From JAWXBG01 sp044375415 (GTDB taxonomy: Bacteria; Bacteroidota; Bacteroidia; Flavobacteriales_D; Sanyastnellaceae): DNA of 19,644 nucleotides. Location: NCBI GenBank assembly GCA_044375415.1, contig JBILMS010000056.1, forward strand, positions 1 to 19,644, read 5' to 3'. The notes under the pieces were generated by a model. It was given only the letters and a program-made list of their open reading frames with translations, did not search any database and had not been told where the DNA came from. Both the position numbers and the translations under genes were made by a program. Below, in pieces: positions 6,048 through 14,054 of the stretch; position 1 is the stretch's first letter, and each line of letters opens with the position of its first letter.

Positions 6048-7580
6048 ATGTCAAACAAGGCCTCCGACAATCTGCATCGCTTGATCAAATCGCTCAGTAA
6101 GGCAGAAAAACGATACTTCAAAGTTTTTTCGTCACGTCATGTTATTGGCGATAAGAACAACTACCAGATTTTGTTCGATGCCATAGACAAGCAAGACGAT
6201 TATGACGAAGCGGCACTTCTAAAAAAATTCAAGAGTAAGTCCTTGATCCATCGTTTTAGTATTTCGAAAAATCGTTTGTATGCTGCCATATTAAAAAGTC
6301 TTGATTCTTTTCATTCCAATAGTTCAGCGGAAGCACAATTACACCGGCAACTGCATTGGGTTGAAATTCTCTATCGGAAAAGCCTATATGATCAGGGATT
6401 AAAGCAACTGCATAGTGCGAAAAAACTTGCGGAGAAACACGAGAAGTTCGCCATTTTAGTAGAGATAGCAAAATGGGAGAAACTTCTCATCGAACGCGAT
6501 AATTATGAGAGTCTGGATGCCGATGGCATTCAGGATTTGCTTCGTCAGGATGAAGAGTTGCGCGATCAAATGTCGGCCTACAACGAATTGTGGAATATCA
6601 AAAGTCATATATTCCTCATGTTGTACACACAGGGCAAAGTTCGCAGTCAGGAAGAACTCACGCGATATATCAAGCTAATGGATGGGATGGTGGGAGAAAT
6701 AAAAGGAACAAAAGCCTCTTCGGAAAACCTGTATATGGTTAATCACATCTATAGTGCATACCATTTCGGGCTTGGAGAATATCAGGAGAGTTATCCCTAT
6801 CTGCTTAAAAATTTAAAACTGATTGAGAGTAAACCCCATCTATTTGACGAGGAGCCCAATATTTATTTGTCGGTTCTTACAAACGCAATCTATGTAGGCA
6901 TGCGTCTAAACAAATGGGATGAAAGCCAAAAGTACTTGGACAAGCTCCGTAAGCTTCCTCAGAAGTTGCAAGGACAAGTGAGCGAAGATCTTGAAATACG
7001 CATGTTCACGATCATAAAGAGCACCGAACTAACCTTATATACGCAGTCAGGATTATTCGAGGAAGGATTAAAAATTATTCCCGAAATCGAAGAAGGACTG
7101 TATAAATATGAAGACCACATAAGCTCTGTTCGTAAAGCGCATTTCTTTTTCAACATTGCAGTCATCTACTTTGGCTTAGAAAAATATCATGAGGCATTAA
7201 AATGGATCAATCAACTTCTTAATAATGTTGAGATCGACAAATCACGAGACATTCATTGCATGGCTCAAATTCTGAATATGGTAATACATCTGGAGCTTGG
7301 AAATAAAAGTCTGCTGCCTTTTGCTTTGCGCTCAACCCAACGTTTTTTAGAAACTCGCAAAAAAGTGTATCGCTTTGAAACCATCATGTTGCAGTTTATA
7401 AATGAAATGCTGAAGAAGCGCGAAAAACCCGGCATAGAGCTATATCAAGACTTGGTCGAAAAGTTGACCGAACTTAAATCAGACTCCTTTGAAAGACGTG
7501 TTTACGAGTATTTCGATTTCTTAGCATGGGCATCGACTAAAATTAACATGACAATTTTTCGCGATGAAATAGGTAAATAG
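6048..7580 (+). CDS. Helical, TPR-like protein of unknown function (510 aa)
   Basis: No signal peptide or membrane segment, so probably cytosolic. The N-terminus (LHRLIKSLSKAEKRYFKVFSS, then NYQILFDAIDKQDDYDEAALLKKF and FSISKNRLYAAILKSL) follows a pattern I recall from Bacteroidota hypothetical proteins, in which a SLSKSEKRYFK box precedes a repeat array. From about residue 95 to the end the sequence is a run of amphipathic helices with TPR-like spacing, for example LYDQGLKQLHSAKKLAEKHEK, LGEYQESYPYLLKNLKLIES and LEKYHEALKWINQLLNNVE. TPR-like arrays hold protein partners, so a scaffold or regulatory role is possible but nothing shows which. It stands alone on the plus strand, 129 nt after fbp and 133 nt before the next start. 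A possible -7 box TATCTTTC lies at 6021-6028, one mismatch from TAnnTTTG, without a clear -33 element. Confidence 0.85.
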   Translation: MSNKASDNLHRLIKSLSKAEKRYFKVFSSRHVIGDKNNYQILFDAIDKQDDYDEAALLKKFKSKSLIHRFSISKNRLYAAILKSLDSFHSNSSAEAQLHRQLHWVEILYRKSLYDQGLKQLHSAKKLAEKHEKFAILVEIAKWEKLLIERDNYESLDADGIQDLLRQDEELRDQMSAYNELWNIKSHIFLMLYTQGKVRSQEELTRYIKLMDGMVGEIKGTKASSENLYMVNHIYSAYHFGLGEYQESYPYLLKNLKLIESKPHLFDEEPNIYLSVLTNAIYVGMRLNKWDESQKYLDKLRKLPQKLQGQVSEDLEIRMFTIIKSTELTLYTQSGLFEEGLKIIPEIEEGLYKYEDHISSVRKAHFFFNIAVIYFGLEKYHEALKWINQLLNNVEIDKSRDIHCMAQILNMVIHLELGNKSLLPFALRSTQRFLETRKKVYRFETIMLQFINEMLKKREKPGIELYQDLVEKLTELKSDSFERRVYEYFDFLAWASTKINMTIFRDEIGK

Positions 7581-7713
7581 GTCGTTGAAACGGGAAATAG
7601 AGCGGACTAAATTTTAGGATTTCGCAGGAATTCAAGAATGGCCCTAAGACAGGCGAACATAAGACGAGCCTACTTGGTTTAAATTGCCTGTAGAAACCAA
7701 ACCTGTAAGTAAA

Positions 7714-8739
7714 ATGAAACGCACCTTCCTATTGTGCCTTGTTCTGGCATGCCCACTTCTTTACCTCAAAGCGTATTCGCAAGTAACCTACGAAAATGCA
7801 ATGACTGAAAATCTAGGTTGGCCTTTCCTGCCCCTAGATTTAGAGCCTATTGCTCCATTAGAAAATTATGGAGAACTCAATGATTACAGTGGTGGCTATA
7901 TGATTGGCGACACTGTGGCCGATTTTACAGTCTATGATTTCTTCGGAAACAGTTTAACATTGAGTGAACAACTAACGGGTGACAAGCCAGTGATTATTAT
8001 GAACAGCAGTGTTAGTTGTATACGCTTTAGAAATCTTTTTGACCTGACTATTGACTCACAAGAGACTACAACTGCGAGGGAGTTTATCTTGGATCACCTC
8101 GAGGACTTCAACTGGATTTTTATTTACAATCTCGAAGCACATCCGAGCGACGGAAATTGTCCGAGTAACTGTCCGCCTGTAGAAACATTGGACTCAGCAG
8201 TAACTCAAGGACCGGATTATGGATACCGTCGTTACGCGATGCACAATTGGGAAACGCATGGTTTTCCATACGAATTTCCTTTCACGATGTATTCCGATAA
8301 CCCGGACAATGGAATTTACAACAACTATTTCCGTAGAGCTTTCGGTATTGTAGTATTGTCTTGTGAAGGTGTTGTTCTTCAGCGCGGTGATTGGGCCAAT
8401 CAATTCATCACTTTTGAAACCGACTATTTGACTTCTCTTGCAGCTGAAACCTATCAGCAATGTGAGGTAATTGAAGAAGAGGAAGAAGTAGGTATTTCTT
8501 CTAATTTGGAAGAAACGTTTGTGGTGTATCCAAATCCGGTTGAAAATAATCTCGTACTGAATGGTCTTTCCGGAACCGGTACTATTCAACTCTATGGCTC
8601 AATGGGTCAATTGATCTGGAATAAAAACATAAATGATCTATCCATTCCAATTGACGCAAGTGATTTAGAAAAAGGTGTCTACACTCTTACGGTTTTCACC
8701 AATGGTTCGGCATACAATAGTCGAATCGTCAAAAAATAA
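7714..8739 (+). CDS. Secreted deiodinase-like thioredoxin-fold protein with T9SS sorting domain
   Basis: I use the ATG at 7714 because it puts a clean signal peptide first (MKRTFLLCLVLACPLLYLKAYSQ, cleavage near residue 22); the product is 341 aa. Residues about 60-235 resemble a thioredoxin-like fold: GDTVADFTVYDFFGN, then PVIIMNSSVSC with C102 where iodothyronine deiodinases carry selenocysteine, then IYNLEAHPSDG with EAHPSDG at 141-147. That last motif is the hallmark EAHxSDG active-site segment of the deiodinase family (Pfam T4_deiodinase). Extra cysteines (NCPSNCP) follow it. Residues about 258-264 are a Glu-rich linker, and residues 270-341 are a type A T9SS C-terminal domain (VYPNPVENNLVLNG ... 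LEKGVYTLTV ... RIVKK). The protein is therefore probably exported across the outer membrane. An extracellular redox or reductive-dehalogenation activity is inferred; bacterial homologues have mostly not been characterised. A terminator follows at 8762. Confidence 0.82.
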   Translation: MKRTFLLCLVLACPLLYLKAYSQVTYENAMTENLGWPFLPLDLEPIAPLENYGELNDYSGGYMIGDTVADFTVYDFFGNSLTLSEQLTGDKPVIIMNSSVSCIRFRNLFDLTIDSQETTTAREFILDHLEDFNWIFIYNLEAHPSDGNCPSNCPPVETLDSAVTQGPDYGYRRYAMHNWETHGFPYEFPFTMYSDNPDNGIYNNYFRRAFGIVVLSCEGVVLQRGDWANQFITFETDYLTSLAAETYQQCEVIEEEEEVGISSNLEETFVVYPNPVENNLVLNGLSGTGTIQLYGSMGQLIWNKNINDLSIPIDASDLEKGVYTLTVFTNGSAYNSRIVKK

Positions 8740-8761
8740 TTGAATACTTTATTTTCGAATA

Positions 8762-8789
8762 AAAGACCGGCAATTGTCGGTCTTTTTTT
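8762..8789 (+). terminator. Bidirectional intrinsic terminator between convergent genes
   Basis: AAAGACCG (8762-8769) pairs with CGGTCTTT (8778-8785) around GCAATTGT, followed on the plus strand by a T tract reaching 8789; the minus strand reads out into TTTTATT. It lies 22 nt after the deiodinase-like gene and 3 nt past the thiL stop, so it can end both transcripts. Confidence 0.85.
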
Positions 8790-8792
8790 ATT

Positions 8793-9827
8793 CTATTTAT
8801 TCATAAAAGCATCCCAACCCTGTGCCGTGAGCGCGATAGATTGTCCCAAACGCGTAACAAGAACTGAAGTTGAAATATCATCGCTTACATGTCCTATTAT
8901 CGTGAAATTAGGATTGCCCTTTATCCGATCGTAATCAGCTTGTTTTATAGTGAAAAGCAATTCATATTCTTCACCCCCGTTCAAAATACAAGTGGTCATG
9001 TCTAAGCCCAATTCTTCTGCTGTTCGCTGAGCTTCCGGAGCAAAAGGAAGTTTCTCTTCGTATAACACAAAATTCTTTTCACTTTGATCGGCAAGGTGTA
9101 AAACTTCGGATGCTAGTCCGTCGCTAATATCAATCATTGAAGTTGGAACCACTTCGAGTTTTTCGAGAATATCAATAATGTCCTTTCGCGCTTCCGGTTT
9201 CAACTGACGTTCGAGTATGTACTCATAACTTTCCAATTGAGGTTGTGTGCCGGTGGTGCTTACAAACACTTGTTTTTCTCTTTCTAAAATTTGTAAACCT
9301 AAAAAAGCAGATCCCAAATCACCGGTTACAACGAGCAAATCATTGGCTCCTGCCCCACTTCTTTTCACAACCTTTTCAGCATCTGCATATCCCACCGCAG
9401 TGATTGAAATCATGAGTCCTGATAAAGAAGAAGATGTGTCACCTCCGATTAAATCTACTTCATAACGTTCACAAGCCATTTGAATTCCGGCATAAAATTC
9501 TTCAATAGCTTCGAGAGAAAATCGATTACTTACAGCAATTGAAACAGTAATTTGTTCCGGTTTCGCATTCATAGCGAAGACATCCGACAAATTCACAACC
9601 ACTGCTTTGTATCCTAGGTGTTTTAATGGCACATAAGCCAAATCGAAATGCACGCCTTCGATCAATAAATCTGTCGTGAGCACTGTCAGTTTAGAATGAG
9701 GCGTTTTAATAACGGCGGCATCATCTCCGGGTCCAAGAATGGTGGAGCCCCTTCTTACAGGAAAGTGCTCGGTGATATGTTTTATTAATCCAAATTCTCC
9801 GAGTGAAGTAAGTTCTGTGCGCGACAT
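8793..9827 (-). CDS. thiL: Thiamine-monophosphate kinase
   Basis: Phosphorylates thiamine monophosphate to thiamine diphosphate with ATP, the last step of cofactor synthesis. The 344-aa product is of normal length and carries the ThiL/PurM-superfamily motifs in order: GPGDDAAV (about 32-39), TTDLLIEGVHFD (Mg- and substrate-binding), NLSDVFAMNAKP, IGGDTSSS, the TGDLGSA region, SMIDISDGLASEVLHL, and NGGEEYELLFT near the C-terminus. The ATG at 9827 is the only sensible start. It lies 30 nt downstream of the recJ stop on the same strand, so it is probably cotranscribed with recJ. No THI-box riboswitch was seen, and no other thiamine gene is nearby; in this group thiL is often unlinked to the biosynthetic operon. 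Confidence 0.96.
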   Translation of the reverse strand: MSRTELTSLGEFGLIKHITEHFPVRRGSTILGPGDDAAVIKTPHSKLTVLTTDLLIEGVHFDLAYVPLKHLGYKAVVVNLSDVFAMNAKPEQITVSIAVSNRFSLEAIEEFYAGIQMACERYEVDLIGGDTSSSLSGLMISITAVGYADAEKVVKRSGAGANDLLVVTGDLGSAFLGLQILEREKQVFVSTTGTQPQLESYEYILERQLKPEARKDIIDILEKLEVVPTSMIDISDGLASEVLHLADQSEKNFVLYEEKLPFAPEAQRTAEELGLDMTTCILNGGEEYELLFTIKQADYDRIKGNPNFTIIGHVSDDISTSVLVTRLGQSIALTAQGWDAFMNK

Positions 9828-9857
9828 GTGATCTTTTTAATGAAGCGCAAAAGTAAG

Positions 9858-11591
9858 TCACACCCCATTTGCAAGTCGAATGTCCTTTACGATCAATTGC
9901 ATTCTAACATTTCCCTGCCATTCGTTTTCATCGAGGCAAAAAAGAATATCGTGTAATTGCCCTTCCTTCAGACTTAACTCCCATTGTGCCAATCCGAAAC
10001 CAATTCCCTCGAAAACGACATTTGAATTTTCTTGAATCACATGAAGTTTAAGATGCTCTCCTGTCTGACCTACCTTTCTGGAATAACCTGCATCTTTCAC
10101 ATTTCGGGCGAGAAAAACAGGACGCATATTCTCCGGTCCGAAAGGAGCAAACTGACGAAGAATTCGATAGAACTTTGGGGACATTTGATCAAACACCACT
10201 TCTGCTTCATATTCAACCACCAGACTTGGTCTTTGGTGGTCCAACATATTGGCAACAACTTTTTCGAATTTTTCTTCAAAGACAGATAGTTTATCACACT
10301 CCAAAGTAAGCCCTGCCGCCATCGCGTGTCCACCATACTTAAGGAGCACATCGCTGCATGCAGATAAAGCATCGAACAAATCGACTCCGGGAATACTTCG
10401 CGCACTTCCCGAAAGCACTCCTTCTGTTTCTACTAAAACAATAGCAGGTTTGTAAAACGCTTCAACCAAACGGGAAGCAACGATCCCAACAACACCCTTG
10501 TGCCACTCTTCGCTATGCACAACGGTGGTGAACGAATCAACATGGCTTTCGATGGTTTGCAATTGATTCATTGCTTCCACCGTAATCTTTTTATCGAGTA
10601 CCCGTCGCGTTTTATTGTTTTCCTCCAATAAAGGGCTGATTTGGGCGGCAATCTCGGCTGTCGGAGAAATAAGTATTTCAACTGCTTGCTTTCCCGAAAA
10701 AATTCTACCCGCGGCATTTATTCGAGGAGCTAAGACAAAAACAACATCTTCTATTGTGAGTTCCTTTTGCTGCATACCCGCATGATCGAGCATCGCAAAA
10801 ATCCCGGGGCGTTTTATTTCATTCAGTCTTTTTAATCCGAAATATGTCAATACCCTGTTTTCTCCGGTGATTGGAACAATATCAGCACCAATACTTATGG
10901 CCACCAGGTCGAGGCATTCCCACAACAATGTTTCATCCATGGTATGATACTGAACAAACGCCTGAAGAAGTTTAAAACCTACTCCACAACCGCTGAGACC
11001 TTTGTATGGATAGGAACAATCTTCTCTTTTTGGATTGAGCACTGCCAATGCCGGAGGGATCGACTCCACGTTATGATGGTCGCATACGATTACATCGAGT
11101 CCTAATTCATTGGCAATAGAAATATTCCCCGAATCTTTGATACCACAATCAAGTGTGATAATGAGTTTACAACCTATTTCTGCTGCATATCGAGCCCCGG
11201 CTTCCGAGAATCCATATCCCTCAGCGTACCGGTCGGGGATGTAATAATCGGCCTCAACCCCAATTTGAGAAAGAAAAGAATGGACCACACTAACGGCTGT
11301 TGTACCGTCGACATCGTAATCTCCGTACACCAAAATTTTTTCTTTTTCAAAAAGTGCCTTCGTCAAACGGTCGACGGCAAGATCCATATCCTTCATTAAA
11401 AAAGGGTCGTGGAGCTGACTTAAATCGGGTCTGAAAAAGAGATGCGCCTGATCGAAAGAATGGATTTTTCTACCCATTAACAATCTGGCTATCAATGGTT
11501 CAACCTTGAGTTCGTCACTTAGTTGATGGATCAGAATTTCTGATGGTTTGGTCACTTCCGACCAATTTGTGGGGCTTTCTCTGCGGGTCAT
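9858..11591 (-). CDS. recJ: Single-stranded-DNA-specific 5'-3' exonuclease RecJ
   Basis: DHH-family exonuclease that digests single-stranded DNA 5' to 3' in RecFOR recombination, mismatch repair and base excision repair. I choose the ATG at 11591 (MTRRESPTNWSEVTKPSEIL), giving 577 aa, the usual RecJ size. The frame is open back to an ATG at 11684, but that start would leave 17 nt to the divergent lipoprotein gene, and its extra 31 residues have no family match; 11624 is a further option. Motifs: GDYDVDG (D91, D93, D95), LIITLDCG, VCDHH (DHH at 171-173), DLVAISIGADIVP; then the DHHA1 part with GVVGIVASRLVE, SGSARSIPGVDLFDAL and KYGGHAMAAGLTL, and a C-terminal OB-fold region (FAPFGPENMRPVF onward). 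All catalytic motifs are intact. It is likely the first gene of a recJ-thiL unit. Confidence 0.96.
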   Translation of the reverse strand: MTRRESPTNWSEVTKPSEILIHQLSDELKVEPLIARLLMGRKIHSFDQAHLFFRPDLSQLHDPFLMKDMDLAVDRLTKALFEKEKILVYGDYDVDGTTAVSVVHSFLSQIGVEADYYIPDRYAEGYGFSEAGARYAAEIGCKLIITLDCGIKDSGNISIANELGLDVIVCDHHNVESIPPALAVLNPKREDCSYPYKGLSGCGVGFKLLQAFVQYHTMDETLLWECLDLVAISIGADIVPITGENRVLTYFGLKRLNEIKRPGIFAMLDHAGMQQKELTIEDVVFVLAPRINAAGRIFSGKQAVEILISPTAEIAAQISPLLEENNKTRRVLDKKITVEAMNQLQTIESHVDSFTTVVHSEEWHKGVVGIVASRLVEAFYKPAIVLVETEGVLSGSARSIPGVDLFDALSACSDVLLKYGGHAMAAGLTLECDKLSVFEEKFEKVVANMLDHQRPSLVVEYEAEVVFDQMSPKFYRILRQFAPFGPENMRPVFLARNVKDAGYSRKVGQTGEHLKLHVIQENSNVVFEGIGFGLAQWELSLKEGQLHDILFCLDENEWQGNVRMQLIVKDIRLANGV

Positions 11592-11701
11592 TTCGGGTCT
11601 AATTTCATGAATAGTATGTCTCATTCCAACTGAATTTGCAACCAAATGGAAGGGTCTTTGGTCTAAAAAGAGTATTTTCGACACCGTAAAAAAATATCTC
11701 C

Positions 11702-12694
11702 ATGAAGAATCGCCATCTTATTTTCGGTTTTTTCGCAGTTTTTCTTGCTTCTGCCTTTATGGCGAGCTGTCTGAATGAAGACAATAAAATCCCACCCAAC
11801 TGTTACGATGGTATCCTAAACAATGGAGAATTCCTTGTGGATTGTGGTGGTCCGTGCGAAACCTGCAATCACTGTATCGACGGAATCTTTCAACCCGAGC
11901 TAGGTGAGACATGGCTCGACTGCGGTGGTGTGGATTGTGCCCCCTGTAATTCTTGCAACAACGGTATCGAAGACGGAGTAGAATTCGGAATTGACTGTGG
12001 TGGTGATTGTGGTCCTTGTGCAGAACTATGCGACGATGGTCTTTTAAATGGTCTTGAAGAAGAAGTCGACTGCGGTGGAGAATGCGAAGCATGCCCAACT
12101 TGTGATGATAATACAATTAATGGAACTGAATTAGGAATCGACTGCGGTGGACTTGAATGTCCGGATTGCAATTCTAGCGGTAACTGTGGAAACGGATTCG
12201 AAGATGGATTGGAAACATACGCAGACTGTGGTGGACCGGATTGTTATACCTGCGATACTATCCTAACTTGGAAAATAGGTACTGTTACGCACACCGTTTT
12301 AGTAGATAATGTTACCTTCTCTTGGGACGGTAGTGCATTAACCATTGGTGGTACAAGTATTCAACAAGGGCTTATTGCAATATCAATAGAAAATCCACCA
12401 TCAGGTTGGGTAAATGGTGGATCAAACGCTCTAAACCCGGCAACTGCCCCAACAGGTATGACCATTACATATACTGACCTAACCACATCGATTATTTATG
12501 GCACTGCTTTCGACGGTAGCTCCGGAAACTTCACAATCGTTGATTATGAAGAATGGCCTAACTTCCCGTCACCGGATTGGGATACCTTACAAGGTTCATT
12601 GCGTGCCGGATTTAGCGGTACTTTGAACGATGCCCTGGATGAAAACTCTGTTAGCGTTAGTCAGGGTACAATTATGATCTCAACAAACGACTAA
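11702..12694 (+). CDS. Lipoprotein with six Cys-rich DCGG repeats and a C-terminal beta domain
   Basis: The first 23 residues are a lipoprotein signal (MKNRHLIFGFFAVFLASAFM, then ASC with C23 as the lipidation site), so the protein is anchored in a membrane, probably at the cell surface. Residues 34-184 hold six imperfect repeats of about 24-27 aa built on C-x-(D/N)-G-(x)n-NG-x-E-x-x-x-DCGG-(x)-C-x-x-C. Each has four cysteines, which suggests small disulphide-bonded or metal-binding modules. After a short Asp/Thr junction, residues about 187-330 form a different domain, rich in beta-strand patterns (LTWKIGTVTHTVLVDNVTF ... AGFSGTLNDALDENSVSVSQGTIMI), whose end resembles DUF6252-type domains. 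Similar DCGG repeats occur in flavobacterial surface proteins, where they seem to act as spacers or binding modules. It is divergent from recJ with a 110-nt gap; a TATTTTCG at 11673-11680 is a weak -7 candidate. Function unknown. Confidence 0.85.
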   Translation: MKNRHLIFGFFAVFLASAFMASCLNEDNKIPPNCYDGILNNGEFLVDCGGPCETCNHCIDGIFQPELGETWLDCGGVDCAPCNSCNNGIEDGVEFGIDCGGDCGPCAELCDDGLLNGLEEEVDCGGECEACPTCDDNTINGTELGIDCGGLECPDCNSSGNCGNGFEDGLETYADCGGPDCYTCDTILTWKIGTVTHTVLVDNVTFSWDGSALTIGGTSIQQGLIAISIENPPSGWVNGGSNALNPATAPTGMTITYTDLTTSIIYGTAFDGSSGNFTIVDYEEWPNFPSPDWDTLQGSLRAGFSGTLNDALDENSVSVSQGTIMISTND

Positions 12695-12719
12695 GATAAA
12701 ATTTGGTGAAACTCACCGG

Positions 12720-12748
12720 AAGCCGATTCGAAAGGATCGGCTTTTTTT
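12720..12748 (+). terminator. Intrinsic terminator after the Cys-rich lipoprotein gene
   Basis: AAGCCGAT (12720-12727) and ATCGGCTT (12736-12743) form an 8-bp stem with the loop TCGAAAGG, followed by seven T (12742-12748). It lies 26 nt past the stop codon and 80 nt before the next start, so the following gene needs its own promoter. Confidence 0.88.
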
Positions 12749-12827
12749 ATTTAAGATATAATTACCAAACAATTTAGTAGAAACTTCGACGTTTGTGCAA
12801 CTTCTGATACTTACCAAAACTCTTGAC

Positions 12828-13997
12828 ATGAAACTATTCCAAAAACTGTTTTCGCACAAAAGAAAGTTAGGGTTCTATTCTTTAGGTCTAATGGTTCTTT
12901 TGTCTTTATCGAGTACTTCTCAAACCGTAAACCCCATTATTGGAGATGAAAGCTATCTCGAAACATTTGCCGAATTACCACAAGCTAAAACAAACAATGA
13001 ACTAAGAGTAAAAACTCACTTGAAATATGTAGAACAAATGCTTAGATCAAAGGATGTTTCTCACCTGAATGCTGAGCTCCAAGCACAAAGAACCTATTTG
13101 TTGAACTTATTGCGCGAATACTATCAGCGTGGGAAATTCCCTGAGAACCATCATGCATCCGGTGAAAGAAAACCGTGTTTTATCGACGATGACGGCACAA
13201 TATGCGCTGTTGGATATTTAGTTGAACAAACGGCTGGTCGTCAGACAGCAGAAGCATTAAACAAAGAATTTCAATACGAAGAAATTCTAAACATGAATAG
13301 TCCGATTCTCGATACTTGGATATCCGAAAGTGGATTTACGAAAGAAGAGATTGCCACCATTCAACCTACGTATGAAAATTGGTTTCCGGAACCGAAGAGA
13401 GAGCGGATAGGCATTAGAAGCGGCCTGGCCTTATCAAGAGCTCGCGGAACCGAGTTTTTCGAAGACACAGAGCCATTATTCGGTTTTGTCGGTGGCCTAA
13501 GTCTGGATCATTTCATCAACAATAAATTCTATGTTTCTGTAGATGCAATTTATTCGGAAATGGGATTCAAAGTACCCGTCATCTATACGGATGAAACTGG
13601 TTTGCCCATTGCTTCTTCTGATTTTAAATATAAATTCTCATACTTCAGTTTTCCTCTACGTCTGAATTGGCAAGGGAAGTGGCGATTAAAACCATTTGCC
13701 TCACTAGGCCTGGCTCCACAACTTCTCTCCAAAGCAAGAGTCTTAACTCCCGGCATCCCTTCTCAGGGGAATATAGAACCGGGATGGGACGAAACCGAAC
13801 TTAATCAGACTCCCACCTTCGACCTTAGCGGAAACGCGCAACTAGGAGCCAGTTTCACTTGGAATGGATTCACTTTCCAATCATTCCTTGAGGCACAGCA
13901 AGGTTTAATCAATCAAACCGACACAGACTTCTTCGAACAAAATAAATTCTGGCATCAAGCCGCCAGTTTTAATGTTGCCATTAAATATCAATTATAA
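12828..13997 (+). CDS. Secreted protein: CFIDxxGxxCAVGYL domain plus predicted outer-membrane beta-barrel
   Basis: I use the ATG at 12828 (MKLFQKLFSHKRKLGFYSLG), giving 389 aa with a signal peptide ending near STSQ (about residue 32); an ATG 33 nt upstream only adds a leader. Residues about 75-190 contain LLREYYQRGKFPENH, KPCFIDDDGTICAVGYLVEQ (C117 and C126), a helical stretch, and SGFTKEEIATIQPTYENW. I recall this block from secreted proteins of Bacteroidota and some Myxococcota but know no function; the two conserved cysteines could form a disulphide. Residues about 198-389 alternate hydrophobic and polar strands with glycine turns (IGIRSGLALSRARG, GGLSLDHFINNKFYVSVDAIYSEMGF and others), ending in AIKYQL, as in small porin-like Bacteroidota barrels. 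The domain would thus lie on the periplasmic or external side of a barrel. It is convergent with the PLD-like gene. Confidence 0.82.
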   Translation: MKLFQKLFSHKRKLGFYSLGLMVLLSLSSTSQTVNPIIGDESYLETFAELPQAKTNNELRVKTHLKYVEQMLRSKDVSHLNAELQAQRTYLLNLLREYYQRGKFPENHHASGERKPCFIDDDGTICAVGYLVEQTAGRQTAEALNKEFQYEEILNMNSPILDTWISESGFTKEEIATIQPTYENWFPEPKRERIGIRSGLALSRARGTEFFEDTEPLFGFVGGLSLDHFINNKFYVSVDAIYSEMGFKVPVIYTDETGLPIASSDFKYKFSYFSFPLRLNWQGKWRLKPFASLGLAPQLLSKARVLTPGIPSQGNIEPGWDETELNQTPTFDLSGNAQLGASFTWNGFTFQSFLEAQQGLINQTDTDFFEQNKFWHQAASFNVAIKYQL

Positions 13998-14002
13998 AAA
14001 AA

Positions 14003-14029
14003 CCCCGCAGAAGGTATATCTCTGCGGGG
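14003..14029 (-). terminator. Terminator hairpin between convergent genes, best for the minus-strand transcript
   Basis: CCCCGCAGA (14003-14011) pairs with TCTGCGGGG (14021-14029) around a 9-nt loop. On the minus strand the hairpin is followed by seven T (plus-strand A run 13996-14002), whereas on the plus strand it is followed only by GATTTTCAATTTTTG. It therefore fits best as the end of the TonB receptor-PLD transcript and may also stop the plus-strand gene, whose stop codon lies just inside it. Confidence 0.8.
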
Positions 14030-14054
14030 GATTTTCAATTTTTGTATGAAAAGC

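Noticed and set aside
7675..7701. Inverted repeat TTGGTTT...AAACCAA before the deiodinase-like gene
   Set aside because: 7-bp arms with a 13-nt loop and no T tract; too weak to call an operator or terminator.
7999..8020. Selenocysteine in the deiodinase-like protein
   Set aside because: The position is TGT (Cys); there is no in-frame TGA and no SECIS-like hairpin was noticed.
11592..11684. ATG at 11684 as the recJ start
   Set aside because: It would leave only 17 nt to the divergent lipoprotein gene and add 31 residues unlike RecJ; 11591 gives the usual length.
11757..12171. Two antisense open frames opposite the Cys-rich repeats
   Set aside because: His/Ser/Pro-rich translations are by-products of the repeated DCGG codons on the other strand.
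11801..12253. CRISPR-like regularly spaced GACTGCGGTGG repeats
   Set aside because: They are codons for DCGG within a coding repeat; spacing varies with the modules and the 'spacers' encode conserved residues.
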